Of a DNA stretch of 64,000 bases, positions 48,269-56,568 are shown piece by piece. Numbering within the stretch: the first letter of the stretch is position 1; each line of letters starts with the position of its first letter. The stretch lies in assembly GCF_001007875.1 (NCBI RefSeq), contig NZ_CP011412.1:1178001-1242000 (forward strand). Reading direction: 5' to 3'. The DNA comes from Sedimenticola thiotaurini (GTDB taxonomy: Bacteria > Pseudomonadota > Gammaproteobacteria > Chromatiales > Chromatiaceae). Both the position numbers and the translations under genes were made by a program. The notes under the pieces are model-generated. The model ran no database searches, was not told the origin of the DNA, and saw nothing but the letters and a program-made list of their open reading frames with translations.

Positions 48269-48682
48269 TCAAGATGGATTGACCAATCCGAGGGCAATCA
48301 TCACACCCCGGCGGATCGCCTCAAGATCGTCGGGGGTCACTGGGTCTGCGACGTATATTCGCTTCCCGCTTGGTTCCTTCCCGGCCATCACCCGGTCCAG
48401 CCGCTCCAATGAGATGGTGGCCAGCATATCGCACTTGGCCCAGGTCTCTCTTCGGGCCAGTTTCCCCGGTAATGAACGTGGGTCCATGCGATGATGAAAT
48501 GGCTCTACCGGATTCGGGACGGTGGTACTCAACGGCACGATGGTGCAAAGCCGGTTCGAGCGCCGGGGCCGGGGCGATATCACTACCACCGGCCGCCGCT
48601 TGATCATCTCCGGGACCTTGAAGCCAGTATTGAAGTCACAGATCAGCACCATACCGGGATGGGGATGAAAGGTCAGCGCCAT
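48269..48682 (-). CDS. PemK/MazF-family toxin
   Basis: A 137-residue protein of the PemK/MazF endoribonuclease fold. HPGMVLICDFNTGF and MIKRRPVVVISPRP give the first strands with the conserved Arg-Pro, then LCTIVPLSTT and a long C-terminal extension (VTPDDLEAIRRGVMIALGL). Homologues cut mRNA at short motifs. I prefer the ATG at 48682 over the longer frame from 48718. No separate antitoxin gene is seen on either side, which is unusual. It is the last gene on the leftward strand, 66 bases after the PLD-like gene. Confidence 0.85.
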   Translation of the reverse strand: MALTFHPHPGMVLICDFNTGFKVPEMIKRRPVVVISPRPRRSNRLCTIVPLSTTVPNPVEPFHHRMDPRSLPGKLARRETWAKCDMLATISLERLDRVMAGKEPSGKRIYVADPVTPDDLEAIRRGVMIALGLVNPS

Positions 48683-48748
48683 GCGAGCTTGCCCCCTACA
48701 CCATCGCAAAGCGGGCAAGCAAAGCGCGCCACGCCAAAATTATGGCAT

Positions 48749-50029
48749 TCAATCTTTCTGGGCATCGGAACCATCCTCACCGGCTGCCCGAAACTCTGCA
48801 TAAGCCTTGTCCCAATCTACACCCGAAAACGCTTCTTTGACCAATTGCAGAAAATCCTCGCGGTTTAACGTCTCAAAGGTCACGTCCTTGTATCGCTCCT
48901 CCAAGCGCATAACCTGGATCAGGGACTCGGCGCTGGGGAACACCCGGTCCAGCTCAGCGTTCAACCACTGGCGTGCTCCATTCTCGGTGGCCTGACCGGA
49001 AAGCGACTGACCCAGCAATGCATCGGGCGGAGCCTCCATCACCCGAGGCAAGTAGTAATCAACAATGGTCTGCCGGGATTCATCCAGATGCTTCTGAAGT
49101 TCTGCGCCGACCTGCTGTTGGTGCTCTTCGAGTTGTTTGCGAAACGCCTCAAGTCGTTCAATCAGGATCGGTTTGGCCGACTTCAACACCACCCGCCCGT
49201 GATCCTTGCCCAGCGATGGCGTAAAGTTCTTGCGGATTTTATTGAGGGCATTCTCCAACGGCTTGGACGAGAGCTTGCCACCCTTCTCGATCAGGTCGAA
49301 CGTGGTGCGCAGCCTCCCTTCCAGATCCTTGCTGACACCAAGTTTTTGAATACTGGCCGGTATCGCCAGCCGATGACGCTGGATCGCGGCCCCGGTCAGG
49401 CTCAGTTCCACATATTGCAGATAGGGCTCGAATACACGCACCTGCCGGGCCAGATCAAACCGGACCGGCGGCGCTTGTTTCAGATTTTCATCCACCTGTT
49501 TGAATTGGACTTCATCAACCTGGATACCGCCAACCTCTACGGGCAAATTGGCGATACGTGTCTTTTCCACCGGATCATTGGTACGGGCAATAGCAATGGC
49601 CTTTGCCGCTGGTGACAACCGTGCCAGTGCCTCGGCGACCTGCTCCGGGGAAAGGCGCAGGGCATTGCGTGCCGAATCAGTGGCCGTTTCCGCTTCGAGA
49701 TAGAGCGGCGTTGGCGTAAAGGTGTACCCCTCACCATCCACAATTATCAGTGCACTGCGCAAGCCCGGCGAGCTGTTGATCAAGACTCCGGCCTCACGCA
49801 GCGACTGAACCGCCGCTATATCGCCGTATCCCATGCGCATAACGCGCTCGTCGAAGTCCAGGCTGACAGTGACCAGTTCGGGGCCGATGCGGCTGGCGAC
49901 CTCCGCTATGGCCTTTGCCGGTTCCTGCTGGATACCCGGCCCCGCATAACAGACAGCCCCTTCAGCGGTTCGAATCAGTTCCGCAATTCTGGCCGAGGAC
50001 AAATGGCAAAACAGCTCACCGTCGTTCAT
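48749..50029 (-). CDS. PLD-fold protein with a degraded active site, in the hsdR operon
   Basis: A 426-residue protein. The N-terminal ~110 residues (HLSSARIAELIRTAEGAVCYAGPG, read in parts, ... VLINSSPGLRSALIIVDGEGYTF) follow a phospholipase D-like fold, but where HxKxxxxD should be there is RSALIIVD, so His and Lys are lost. The rest is helical (KQLEEHQQQVGAELQKHLDE). The ATG at 50029 with GGAGG seven bases before it is preferred. It follows hsdR by 22 bases, in the same operon. The function is unknown; it may be a regulator or an accessory of the restriction system. Confidence 0.6.
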   Translation of the reverse strand: MNDGELFCHLSSARIAELIRTAEGAVCYAGPGIQQEPAKAIAEVASRIGPELVTVSLDFDERVMRMGYGDIAAVQSLREAGVLINSSPGLRSALIIVDGEGYTFTPTPLYLEAETATDSARNALRLSPEQVAEALARLSPAAKAIAIARTNDPVEKTRIANLPVEVGGIQVDEVQFKQVDENLKQAPPVRFDLARQVRVFEPYLQYVELSLTGAAIQRHRLAIPASIQKLGVSKDLEGRLRTTFDLIEKGGKLSSKPLENALNKIRKNFTPSLGKDHGRVVLKSAKPILIERLEAFRKQLEEHQQQVGAELQKHLDESRQTIVDYYLPRVMEAPPDALLGQSLSGQATENGARQWLNAELDRVFPSAESLIQVMRLEERYKDVTFETLNREDFLQLVKEAFSGVDWDKAYAEFRAAGEDGSDAQKD

Positions 50030-50051
50030 GGGTTTGGCCTCCATGGAAATT

Positions 50052-53000
50052 TCACAGTTCCCCCTCGTCCGCCGGAATCGTCTCGTAAATCACTTTCGAC
50101 AACACCGCGAAAGCCGCATCCTCAAACGTCTTATCATCCATATAACGCGAGACGATCTTGTCGTTCTCGCTCATGCGCTGAATCATCAGGTCTTCAAGCA
50201 TCTGCCGTAATCCAAGCTGAAACTTGTCAAAGGGATTGGCCTGACGCAGACGCACCACTTCCGGTGTATTAGCCGCCTTCTCTTTTATCTGCTCGAAGAA
50301 AAGCCGGTCTTCCTCTGTAAAGTTTGTACCGAAGCGATCGTTAAGCACTTCGATGATCTCCGACAGCGGTGCTTTTTCTTCTTTGGCCTTACGGCTGCCC
50401 ACATCCGTGGGGCTCTTAACCCCATACTCCTCGCCGTCACCATCTTTCAGATCGATAGCCCCTGAGTAGACCCGTTGCAGGCGGTAGTACTGCAAATTCA
50501 CCTCGTCGCCCAACTTGACCGTGCTGGTATCGCGCTCAAGTGGCAAATGAGGCAACAGGAACCGACCATAGCTGTAGAGCATTTCCAAGTCCTGATCGCC
50601 ATAGGGGATGATCTGGCTCAGGAAGCTGTAAACCTTCACATAGCCGCTCAGCTTGTCTCGGAACTCGCCGCGCTGGTCATCATCCTGCATCGCCTTGAAG
50701 CGATCCACTGCCGGTTGCAGATGACGCTGTAAATGGGCGTGATCGGCCGGGTTTTGCTTTTTCGGCGCTCTGTAGAAGATACGGGCAAAGGCCTCCACCT
50801 CACTCCAGTGATAGACCTGAAACACATCCAGCTCGTGTTTCATCTGTTCCAGCTGGGTTGGATCGGAACTCTCCTGCAAACTGGTCGCGTCGTAGTAAGG
50901 CTTGAACGCGGCATAGATGTCCTCGGCCTCGTTGACGAAATCGAGCACAAACGGCGCTTCCTTTCCCGGAATCATGCGATTGAGGCGAGAAAGGGTCTGT
51001 ACCGCCTGCACGCCATCCAATCGCTTATCGACATACATGGCCATCAAGAGCGGTTGGTCAAAACCGGTCTGGTATTTATTGGCCACCAGCAACACCTGGT
51101 AGTCAGGCGAACCAAATCGCTCCGGCAACTGTTTTTCACTGATCGGCTTTCCGCTCACCACATCGGTATTCATACCCGGTTCGGTGTATTCCAACCCACT
51201 GTCCGGGTCACGCACGGTGCCACTGAAAGCCACCAGCGGACGGATATCAGCGTAGCCCTTCTCATCGATGTATCGCTGGAAGGCCTCCATATACTTCACC
51301 GCTTGCAGGCGCGAACTGGTTACCACCATCGCCTTGGCCCGCCCGCCCAGATGGGTACGTACATGGCTGCGGAAATGTTCGACAATCACCTCTATTTTCT
51401 GGGCGATATTGGTGGGGTGCATCACCAGGAACTTGGCCAGTGCCCGCGCCGCCTTCTTCTTCGGCATATCCGGGTCTTCCTCCACCGCCTTAACCAGTTT
51501 GAAATAGGTCTTGTAGGTGGTGTAGTTCTGCAACACGTCGAGGATAAAACGCTCCTCGATGGCCTGGCGCATGCTGTAGAGATGGAAAGGTTCGGGCGTA
51601 CCCTTGGCGCCCACACGACCAAACAGCTCCAGCGTCTTGCCCTTCGGCGTGGCGGTATAGGCAAAAAAGCTCAGGTTCTGCTGACGGCCACGCGAGGCCA
51701 TGACCTGGTTCAGCCCATCTTCCCAATCGGCCTCCTCATCATCGCCATTGTTGCCGCTATTCGCCCCCAGAATGGCCTTCAACTCCCGCGCCGTCTCCCC
51801 GGTCTGTGAGGAGTGCGCCTCATCCACAATCACCGCATAGCGGCGCTTGGCGATCTCCGCCTCCCAGACCCTGGCTTGCGCCTGGGCCGCCTCATCCGGT
51901 GCATCGACATCATCGGCGCCAGCAGCGTGCAGCAGGCCACGCAACACAAAGGGAAACTTCTGCAGGGTGGTGACCACAATCCGGGTACCGTCGATCAACG
52001 CCTCGGCCAACTGCTTCGAATCCTGGTCAATGGCCTTCACCACGCCCTGGGCGTGTTCGATCTGGTAGATGGCATCCTGTAACTGGCGGTCCAGCACCTG
52101 GCGATCGGTAATCACGATCACGCAATCGAACACCTTGTGATCCTGCGCATCGTGCAGGCTGGCCAGCCGGTGCGACAGCCAGGAGATGGAATTGGTCTTG
52201 CCGCTACCTGCCGAATGTTGAATCAGGTAGTTCTGCCCCGCTCCCTCATTACGGGCGGCATGGATCAGCTTGCGGGTGGCATCGAGCTGGTGATAGCGCG
52301 GGAAGATCATGGTCTCCTTGGTTCGCAACCGGCTACCCCCCTTCCCGTCATCGATCTTCTCATCCTTCTTCTCGATAAAGATGAAATGTCCCAGGATGTC
52401 GAGAAAACTCTCCCGCTCTAGCACCTCTTCCCAGAAATAGCCAGTGCGATAGCCAGAAGCATGCTGCGGATTGCCCGCGCCACACTCCACCTCGCCGGGA
52501 TGGCTGCCGCGATTGAAGGGCAGAAAGAAGGTCTTTCCCCCGGCCAGCCGGGTGGTCATGTGCACCTCATCCGGGTCGGCAGCAAAATGCACCAGCGCCC
52601 GCTGCTTGAACTCGAACAGCGGCGCACGGGGATTTCGGTCATTCTTGTACTGCTTGACCGCATGCCGCCAGTTCTGCCCCGTCCAGGGGTTCTTCAGCTC
52701 ACAGGTCGCCACCGGCAGGCCATTGACGGCAAACACCAGGTCCACCGTGGAGTGATCACCCGGATGGCAAGGCACCTGCCTGGTTACGGTCAGCCGATTG
52801 GCCTGGTATTGCGCCAGCACCTCTTCATTCAGCCCGTGGGCGGGTTTGAAATAGGCCAGCTGAAAGGTCTTGCCGTAGAATTTGAAGCCATGGCGCAGCA
52901 CATGGAGGCTGCCCTTGATGGCCAGCTCCTTGACCAGGGTTGCCAGCAGCATCGGCTCCAGATTATCGGCATGCTGCTCCCGCATGGCCAGCCACAGCTC

Positions 53001-53150
53001 CTTCTGTGTCTCGGCAATGAAATCGGTGATCACCTGCGGGAACAGTGCCCGTTCCTGGTCCCAGCCGTTCACATTTCCGGCCTGCCAGCCTTTGGCCAGC
53101 AGCATCTGCACCACATAGGATTCAAAGGCTTTTTCGGTCGTTTGCTTCAT
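50052..53150 (-). CDS. hsdR: Type I restriction enzyme R subunit
   Basis: The 1032-residue motor/nuclease of a type I restriction-modification system. The PD-(D/E)xK nuclease shows D137 and E151-L-K153 (ATCELKNPW). The SF2 translocase has Walker A SAGSGKTN (313-320), DEAH (443-446) and VANKYQTGFDQPLL. The C-terminal helical domain follows. It cuts unmodified DNA after translocation, with HsdM and HsdS. It lies 11 bases after the FRG gene. Confidence 0.97.
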   Translation of the reverse strand: MKQTTEKAFESYVVQMLLAKGWQAGNVNGWDQERALFPQVITDFIAETQKELWLAMREQHADNLEPMLLATLVKELAIKGSLHVLRHGFKFYGKTFQLAYFKPAHGLNEEVLAQYQANRLTVTRQVPCHPGDHSTVDLVFAVNGLPVATCELKNPWTGQNWRHAVKQYKNDRNPRAPLFEFKQRALVHFAADPDEVHMTTRLAGGKTFFLPFNRGSHPGEVECGAGNPQHASGYRTGYFWEEVLERESFLDILGHFIFIEKKDEKIDDGKGGSRLRTKETMIFPRYHQLDATRKLIHAARNEGAGQNYLIQHSAGSGKTNSISWLSHRLASLHDAQDHKVFDCVIVITDRQVLDRQLQDAIYQIEHAQGVVKAIDQDSKQLAEALIDGTRIVVTTLQKFPFVLRGLLHAAGADDVDAPDEAAQAQARVWEAEIAKRRYAVIVDEAHSSQTGETARELKAILGANSGNNGDDEEADWEDGLNQVMASRGRQQNLSFFAYTATPKGKTLELFGRVGAKGTPEPFHLYSMRQAIEERFILDVLQNYTTYKTYFKLVKAVEEDPDMPKKKAARALAKFLVMHPTNIAQKIEVIVEHFRSHVRTHLGGRAKAMVVTSSRLQAVKYMEAFQRYIDEKGYADIRPLVAFSGTVRDPDSGLEYTEPGMNTDVVSGKPISEKQLPERFGSPDYQVLLVANKYQTGFDQPLLMAMYVDKRLDGVQAVQTLSRLNRMIPGKEAPFVLDFVNEAEDIYAAFKPYYDATSLQESSDPTQLEQMKHELDVFQVYHWSEVEAFARIFYRAPKKQNPADHAHLQRHLQPAVDRFKAMQDDDQRGEFRDKLSGYVKVYSFLSQIIPYGDQDLEMLYSYGRFLLPHLPLERDTSTVKLGDEVNLQYYRLQRVYSGAIDLKDGDGEEYGVKSPTDVGSRKAKEEKAPLSEIIEVLNDRFGTNFTEEDRLFFEQIKEKAANTPEVVRLRQANPFDKFQLGLRQMLEDLMIQRMSENDKIVSRYMDDKTFEDAAFAVLSKVIYETIPADEGEL

Positions 53151-53161
53151 GGTGCTTTTCC

Positions 53162-54088
53162 TCAGGTCACTCCGTTGATCTCAAACACCCGATACTTGAG
53201 CCACTTGGCAATGCCATCCAGATCGGGGAACAGCTGTTTATCGAATACACCGTATTGATCCAGTCGTCGGCGAATATCGTCATGGGCTGTGTGGCTGATC
53301 ACAATCTCCAGAACGTCTTTTTCTTCCAGTGGCTGCATCGGCTGATGGCACGCCAGCAGCACACCGTCCTGGGCGCGGATGCGTGGTGACACATGCGGCG
53401 GATCGTAGATAACGTTACTACTAATATCGAAAGGCGACAGTCCACCTTCCAGGGCAGGTTCCGTCGGTGTGCGCGGCCCGGAATCAGTAGCGGTGTCCAG
53501 ATCATCATCTGAAACAACCGCCGGCTCATCGTTTTCGTCCAGTCCGAAACCATCGTAGCCATCATCGTCGTTTGAATAAGGTTCGTCGGGCTCTGCTTCC
53601 TCCGCACTGTAGTGGCCGTTTTTCTGCTGGCGGCGCAGTTCGCTGAAGCGCGGCGGATCGCTGATCAGCACATAAACGGCACTGTCGCACGGGTTGCCAT
53701 TCTTATCTTTCTTGGAGTCACGGCAGGCGAAATAGAGTGCCACTAATGGATTCGTGGTCCAGTCCATAAAACGTGTTGGCAGGCCATGATGCTGAGCAAT
53801 AGCGAGCGCTTCCCAATCGTTGCGCGGCAAATGATTGACATAGGAAATCAGATGGTTGCTGAAGGTCTCCAGCACCTCATTTTCCAACCTGTCACGTTCG
53901 GCGAGAGACAGATCGTTCAGGTGGGCATAGCGGCCAATAGAAGGCTTGAGGTCATAGCCCGCGTCCGCCCGTTTGGTTTGACCGCGAAAATAGCGGCGAA
54001 CCCGCTGGCCATTCTGCTCCACAATACCCAGTTCATCGCGAACTGTAGTCAGGTATTGCTCAAAACTCTTGATGGTGAACTCGTTCAT
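53162..54088 (-). CDS. FRG-domain protein inside the hsd operon
   Basis: A 308-residue protein with an N-terminal FRG domain: YFRGQTKRADAGYDLKPS (FRG at 34-36) and HHGLPTRFMDWTTNPLVALYF, read in parts. The centre is acidic (EEAEPDEPYSNDDDGYDG). FRG proteins are a common cargo of defence islands; their activity is not settled. The start overlaps the hsdS stop (ATGA at 54085-54088) and hsdR follows at once, so it is translationally built into the operon. Confidence 0.85.
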   Translation of the reverse strand: MNEFTIKSFEQYLTTVRDELGIVEQNGQRVRRYFRGQTKRADAGYDLKPSIGRYAHLNDLSLAERDRLENEVLETFSNHLISYVNHLPRNDWEALAIAQHHGLPTRFMDWTTNPLVALYFACRDSKKDKNGNPCDSAVYVLISDPPRFSELRRQQKNGHYSAEEAEPDEPYSNDDDGYDGFGLDENDEPAVVSDDDLDTATDSGPRTPTEPALEGGLSPFDISSNVIYDPPHVSPRIRAQDGVLLACHQPMQPLEEKDVLEIVISHTAHDDIRRRLDQYGVFDKQLFPDLDGIAKWLKYRVFEINGVT

Positions 54089-55434
54089 GTTACCGCCTCC
54101 CTGACATCAATCTTTCCCGTTACGGCAGCGGTGATCAGGGCAATTCGGTACTCCTGCAGGCGGGCAATGGCTGCCTCAACCTTCTCCACCAGTTTGTCGA
54201 TTTTGGCGGTTTCGCGGTCGAGGTAGGTGGCGATGGCGGTTTGTTCTTTTTTAGGAGGAAAAGCCACAACCATATTTTCAAGAGTACTTGAAGTTAGTTG
54301 ATTTATCGTGCTTGTATTAAACAATCCAGACTGGGCTTTGAAAATGTCTGAATTAAAAAATTGATAGAGATAAAGGCCATAATCAGAGCGTACAACCGAC
54401 ATAAATGCTCCGAATGTGTATCCTGAGTGCTCAGCAGTTATGTATGCGCACTTCCCAACTAAATGTGCGCTGCCATTTCTCGAGCAAATCAATATGTCAC
54501 CCTGTTTTACGCGATCAGAATCTTTAATTTTCTTCTCTACGTAAACATTATCGTTAAAACTAAGTTTCCCGTTTTGAACATTTGAAGCCCTTAGAACCAG
54601 AATCCCTTCACTCTCATCCACAACATCATCCGGTGAATATGTGATCCCGATTATTACCTTGGCCACATACTTTACTTTTTTAAGATCCCACCCCTCCGGC
54701 ACCTGCCCCAGCCATTCAATACCGGAATCCTTAAAGCGGGTATGGGGCTCCAGGCCGAACTCGCGGGCGGCGTCTTGCGGCAGGCCACGGGTGACGATGC
54801 GAGAGATGAGCGCGGTGCGCTTCTCCTTGAGCAGCGCGACCAGCCGCCGCTTCTTCGCCACCAGCGTATCGATCCGCCCCGTCTCACGGTCGAGAAAATC
54901 GGCGATGGCGGTTTGTTCGGGGAGTGGGGGGGCAGGAACTTGTAAAGCCCCAAACTTCTCGCCGGTGAAATGAGCGATAGTTGAGCGATTGCAGAGTATT
55001 TCAAACCAATTCTGACTTGCAGCATGTTCTAAAACAAACATCAGATACCGGAGGTCAGCGTTTCGAGATCTGACACGATGCAAAGCATTCTGGATGATGG
55101 TTGCATCTGGAGGGTTGCGCACTATTCCAGCTCGGCCGACGTCACCACCCTCACACACCAACAGGTCACCATCGCAGACGCCGTATTTGTTCCTGTCGGA
55201 CTGAGAAGCCCACATTGTAGGCGAATCAGTAGTCCTTACAGATTCCCACTGTACATGCTGAGCCTTGAGATATGGTGTTTCTTGGTCGGACAGTGAAGAT
55301 GCTTCTGGCTGCAACATTTTTCCAAGTTGAATAGCATAGTCAAAACGTGCCGATTTAACGCCCCAATGCCCCGGCACCCGCCCCAGCCACTGGACGCCGC
55401 TCTCTTTGTATTCGGGGTAAGCCGGATACCTCAT
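54085..55434 (-). CDS. hsdS: Type I restriction enzyme specificity subunit
   Basis: A 449-residue S subunit from the ATG at 55434 (which overlaps the abi stop). There are two target-recognition domains, each opening with (E/K)SG(V/I)(Q/E)WLG and closing with a conserved EQTAIA(D/T)(F/Y)LDRETG(R/A)KID-type helix, in circular repeats. The second domain is much more AT-rich (about 54250-54660) than its surroundings, suggesting that it was exchanged. The longer frame from 55563 lies inside abi and is rejected. Confidence 0.93.
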   Translation of the reverse strand: MRYPAYPEYKESGVQWLGRVPGHWGVKSARFDYAIQLGKMLQPEASSLSDQETPYLKAQHVQWESVRTTDSPTMWASQSDRNKYGVCDGDLLVCEGGDVGRAGIVRNPPDATIIQNALHRVRSRNADLRYLMFVLEHAASQNWFEILCNRSTIAHFTGEKFGALQVPAPPLPEQTAIADFLDRETGRIDTLVAKKRRLVALLKEKRTALISRIVTRGLPQDAAREFGLEPHTRFKDSGIEWLGQVPEGWDLKKVKYVAKVIIGITYSPDDVVDESEGILVLRASNVQNGKLSFNDNVYVEKKIKDSDRVKQGDILICSRNGSAHLVGKCAYITAEHSGYTFGAFMSVVRSDYGLYLYQFFNSDIFKAQSGLFNTSTINQLTSSTLENMVVAFPPKKEQTAIATYLDRETAKIDKLVEKVEAAIARLQEYRIALITAAVTGKIDVREAVT

Positions 55435-56405
55435 ACCGCACCTCCGTTCCTGGCCAAAGCGGCCTGCCAGAAGGCATCCTTGTCCCATTCCGGCGGAAAG
55501 CCCATGTGGGGCCGCGATGGGGCCGGATGGCGTTGCAGCAGTTGCGCCAGTCGCTCGGCCCAACGGCTCTCGGGACAGGCGACCTGCATCAGGGTCTCGA
55601 TCACCACCAGTTGGGCGTAGAGACGGCGGCGCGGGTCGATGCGCTGCTCCGGGTGTTCGCTGCTGCCTGCGGGAATCGCTGGCGGTATCTGCGGCCAGGG
55701 GCGCGTTAGCCGCCGGGGCATCTCGGGGCGGCTACCGAACTCCCGGTTCCAGACGCGGGCATGGTGGGCGCAGTGGTTGCGCAGGTCGGAGAGGCTGCGG
55801 AACCAGGAGCGCAGCAGGGGGAATTTCCAGCCGAAATGGGCCTCGATACGCTGGGTATCAGCCGGCAGGCGCAGGTTGGCGAACAGGGTGGAGACCTCCT
55901 TGAAGCTGAGCAGCTCCACCGCCATCCAGATGGGTGGTTGAGGCGGCGCGGCGGTGTACTTGCTGCGGTAGTGGGCGAGAAAGGTTTCAACCTGGCGGGA
56001 TTGCGCCTCGCGGTCGAGCTTGTCGATAAGCCAGTGGTGCCGGTAGCGGGTGTCGAACAGGGCCGGGTCGAGGTAGCCGTGGGGGCCGTGGTGTTCGGCC
56101 AGGGTGTTGGCGAGCTGGGCGCGCAGCGTCACCTCGATGCGCTCGATGGCATCCAGTAGCAGGAGCCTTAGTTCGCGGTCGAAGATGTAGAGGTCGAGGA
56201 CTGACTCGAAATCAGTGCCAGGAAGAAAACGGTGTTCATCCAGCCCCGGTTGGTAACAGGCGCGGGTGTAGGCCGAAAGGCGGTAGTAGCCGATATTGGC
56301 TAGGTAGTGGCGGGCGCGGCCTTCGTCGGCCATCTCCAGCCCGCGCTGGCGGAGCAGTTTGAGGTGCTGTTCGAGGGTATAGGCGGCCTTGTCGAAGTGG
56401 GTCAC
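55431..56405 (-). CDS. Abi_2/AbiF-type abortive-infection protein
   Basis: A 324-residue protein of the Abi_2 (AbiD/AbiF) family. The N-terminal YTLEQHLKLLRQRGL and the segment YYRLSAYTRACY are typical. Near 209-214 is R-N-H-C-A-H, the RxxxxH motif of HEPN ribonucleases, followed by HARVWNREF. It is likely a toxin-like RNase acting after phage infection. The start is a GTG at 56405. A promoter and short RNA lie directly upstream, and hsdS overlaps its stop. Confidence 0.88.
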   Translation of the reverse strand: MTHFDKAAYTLEQHLKLLRQRGLEMADEGRARHYLANIGYYRLSAYTRACYQPGLDEHRFLPGTDFESVLDLYIFDRELRLLLLDAIERIEVTLRAQLANTLAEHHGPHGYLDPALFDTRYRHHWLIDKLDREAQSRQVETFLAHYRSKYTAAPPQPPIWMAVELLSFKEVSTLFANLRLPADTQRIEAHFGWKFPLLRSWFRSLSDLRNHCAHHARVWNREFGSRPEMPRRLTRPWPQIPPAIPAGSSEHPEQRIDPRRRLYAQLVVIETLMQVACPESRWAERLAQLLQRHPAPSRPHMGFPPEWDKDAFWQAALARNGGAV

Positions 56406-56422
56406 GGGCGCCCCCCGGACAC

Positions 56423-56473
56423 AAAAAACCCGCCAAAGTGTGCATCGTTGAGAGGCATGGCGGGTGTGTTGTG
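56423..56473 (-). ncRNA. Short candidate RNA upstream of abi
   Basis: From a start near 56473 the transcript would be about 50 bases: a short leader, ACCCGCCA (56465-56458), a 22-base loop, TGGCGGGT (56435-56428) and a run of T to 56423, ending 17 bases before the abi GTG. The 8-bp stem with U-tract is terminator-like but the loop is far too long for an ordinary one. Short structured RNAs directly before Abi_2/AbiF genes are known (the abiF motif), so this is a likely partner. Confidence 0.6.
56429..56464 (-). terminator. Terminator between hsdM and abi
   Basis: CCCGCC/GGCGGG stem (56464-56459 and 56434-56429 on the minus strand), followed by six T (56428-56423). It would end both the hsdM transcript and the short RNA above, leaving partial read-through into abi-hsdS-hsdR. 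Confidence 0.75.
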
Positions 56474-56479
56474 GTAAAG

Positions 56480-56506
56480 ACTATACGCAATGCGTACCTT
56501 TTTCAA
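56480..56506 (-). promoter_or_regulatory. Promoter with internal palindrome before the abi RNA
   Basis: On the minus strand TTGAAA (56506-56501), 15 bases, TATAGT (56485-56480); a one-base shift of the -35 gives 16. The spacer contains the palindrome TACGCA-T-TGCGTA, overlapping the -10, a likely operator. Transcription would start at about 56473, just upstream of the short RNA. Confidence 0.55.
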
Positions 56507-56568
56507 GACCGATTGAGGCCGCCCGGCCAGATTGCCCGCATAGGGCCGGCAGAGGTTTTGCTGGTGAT

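Noticed and set aside
50733-51809. 358-codon frame on the plus strand
   Set aside because: It is opposite the conserved helicase region of hsdR; composition is typical of an antisense shadow.
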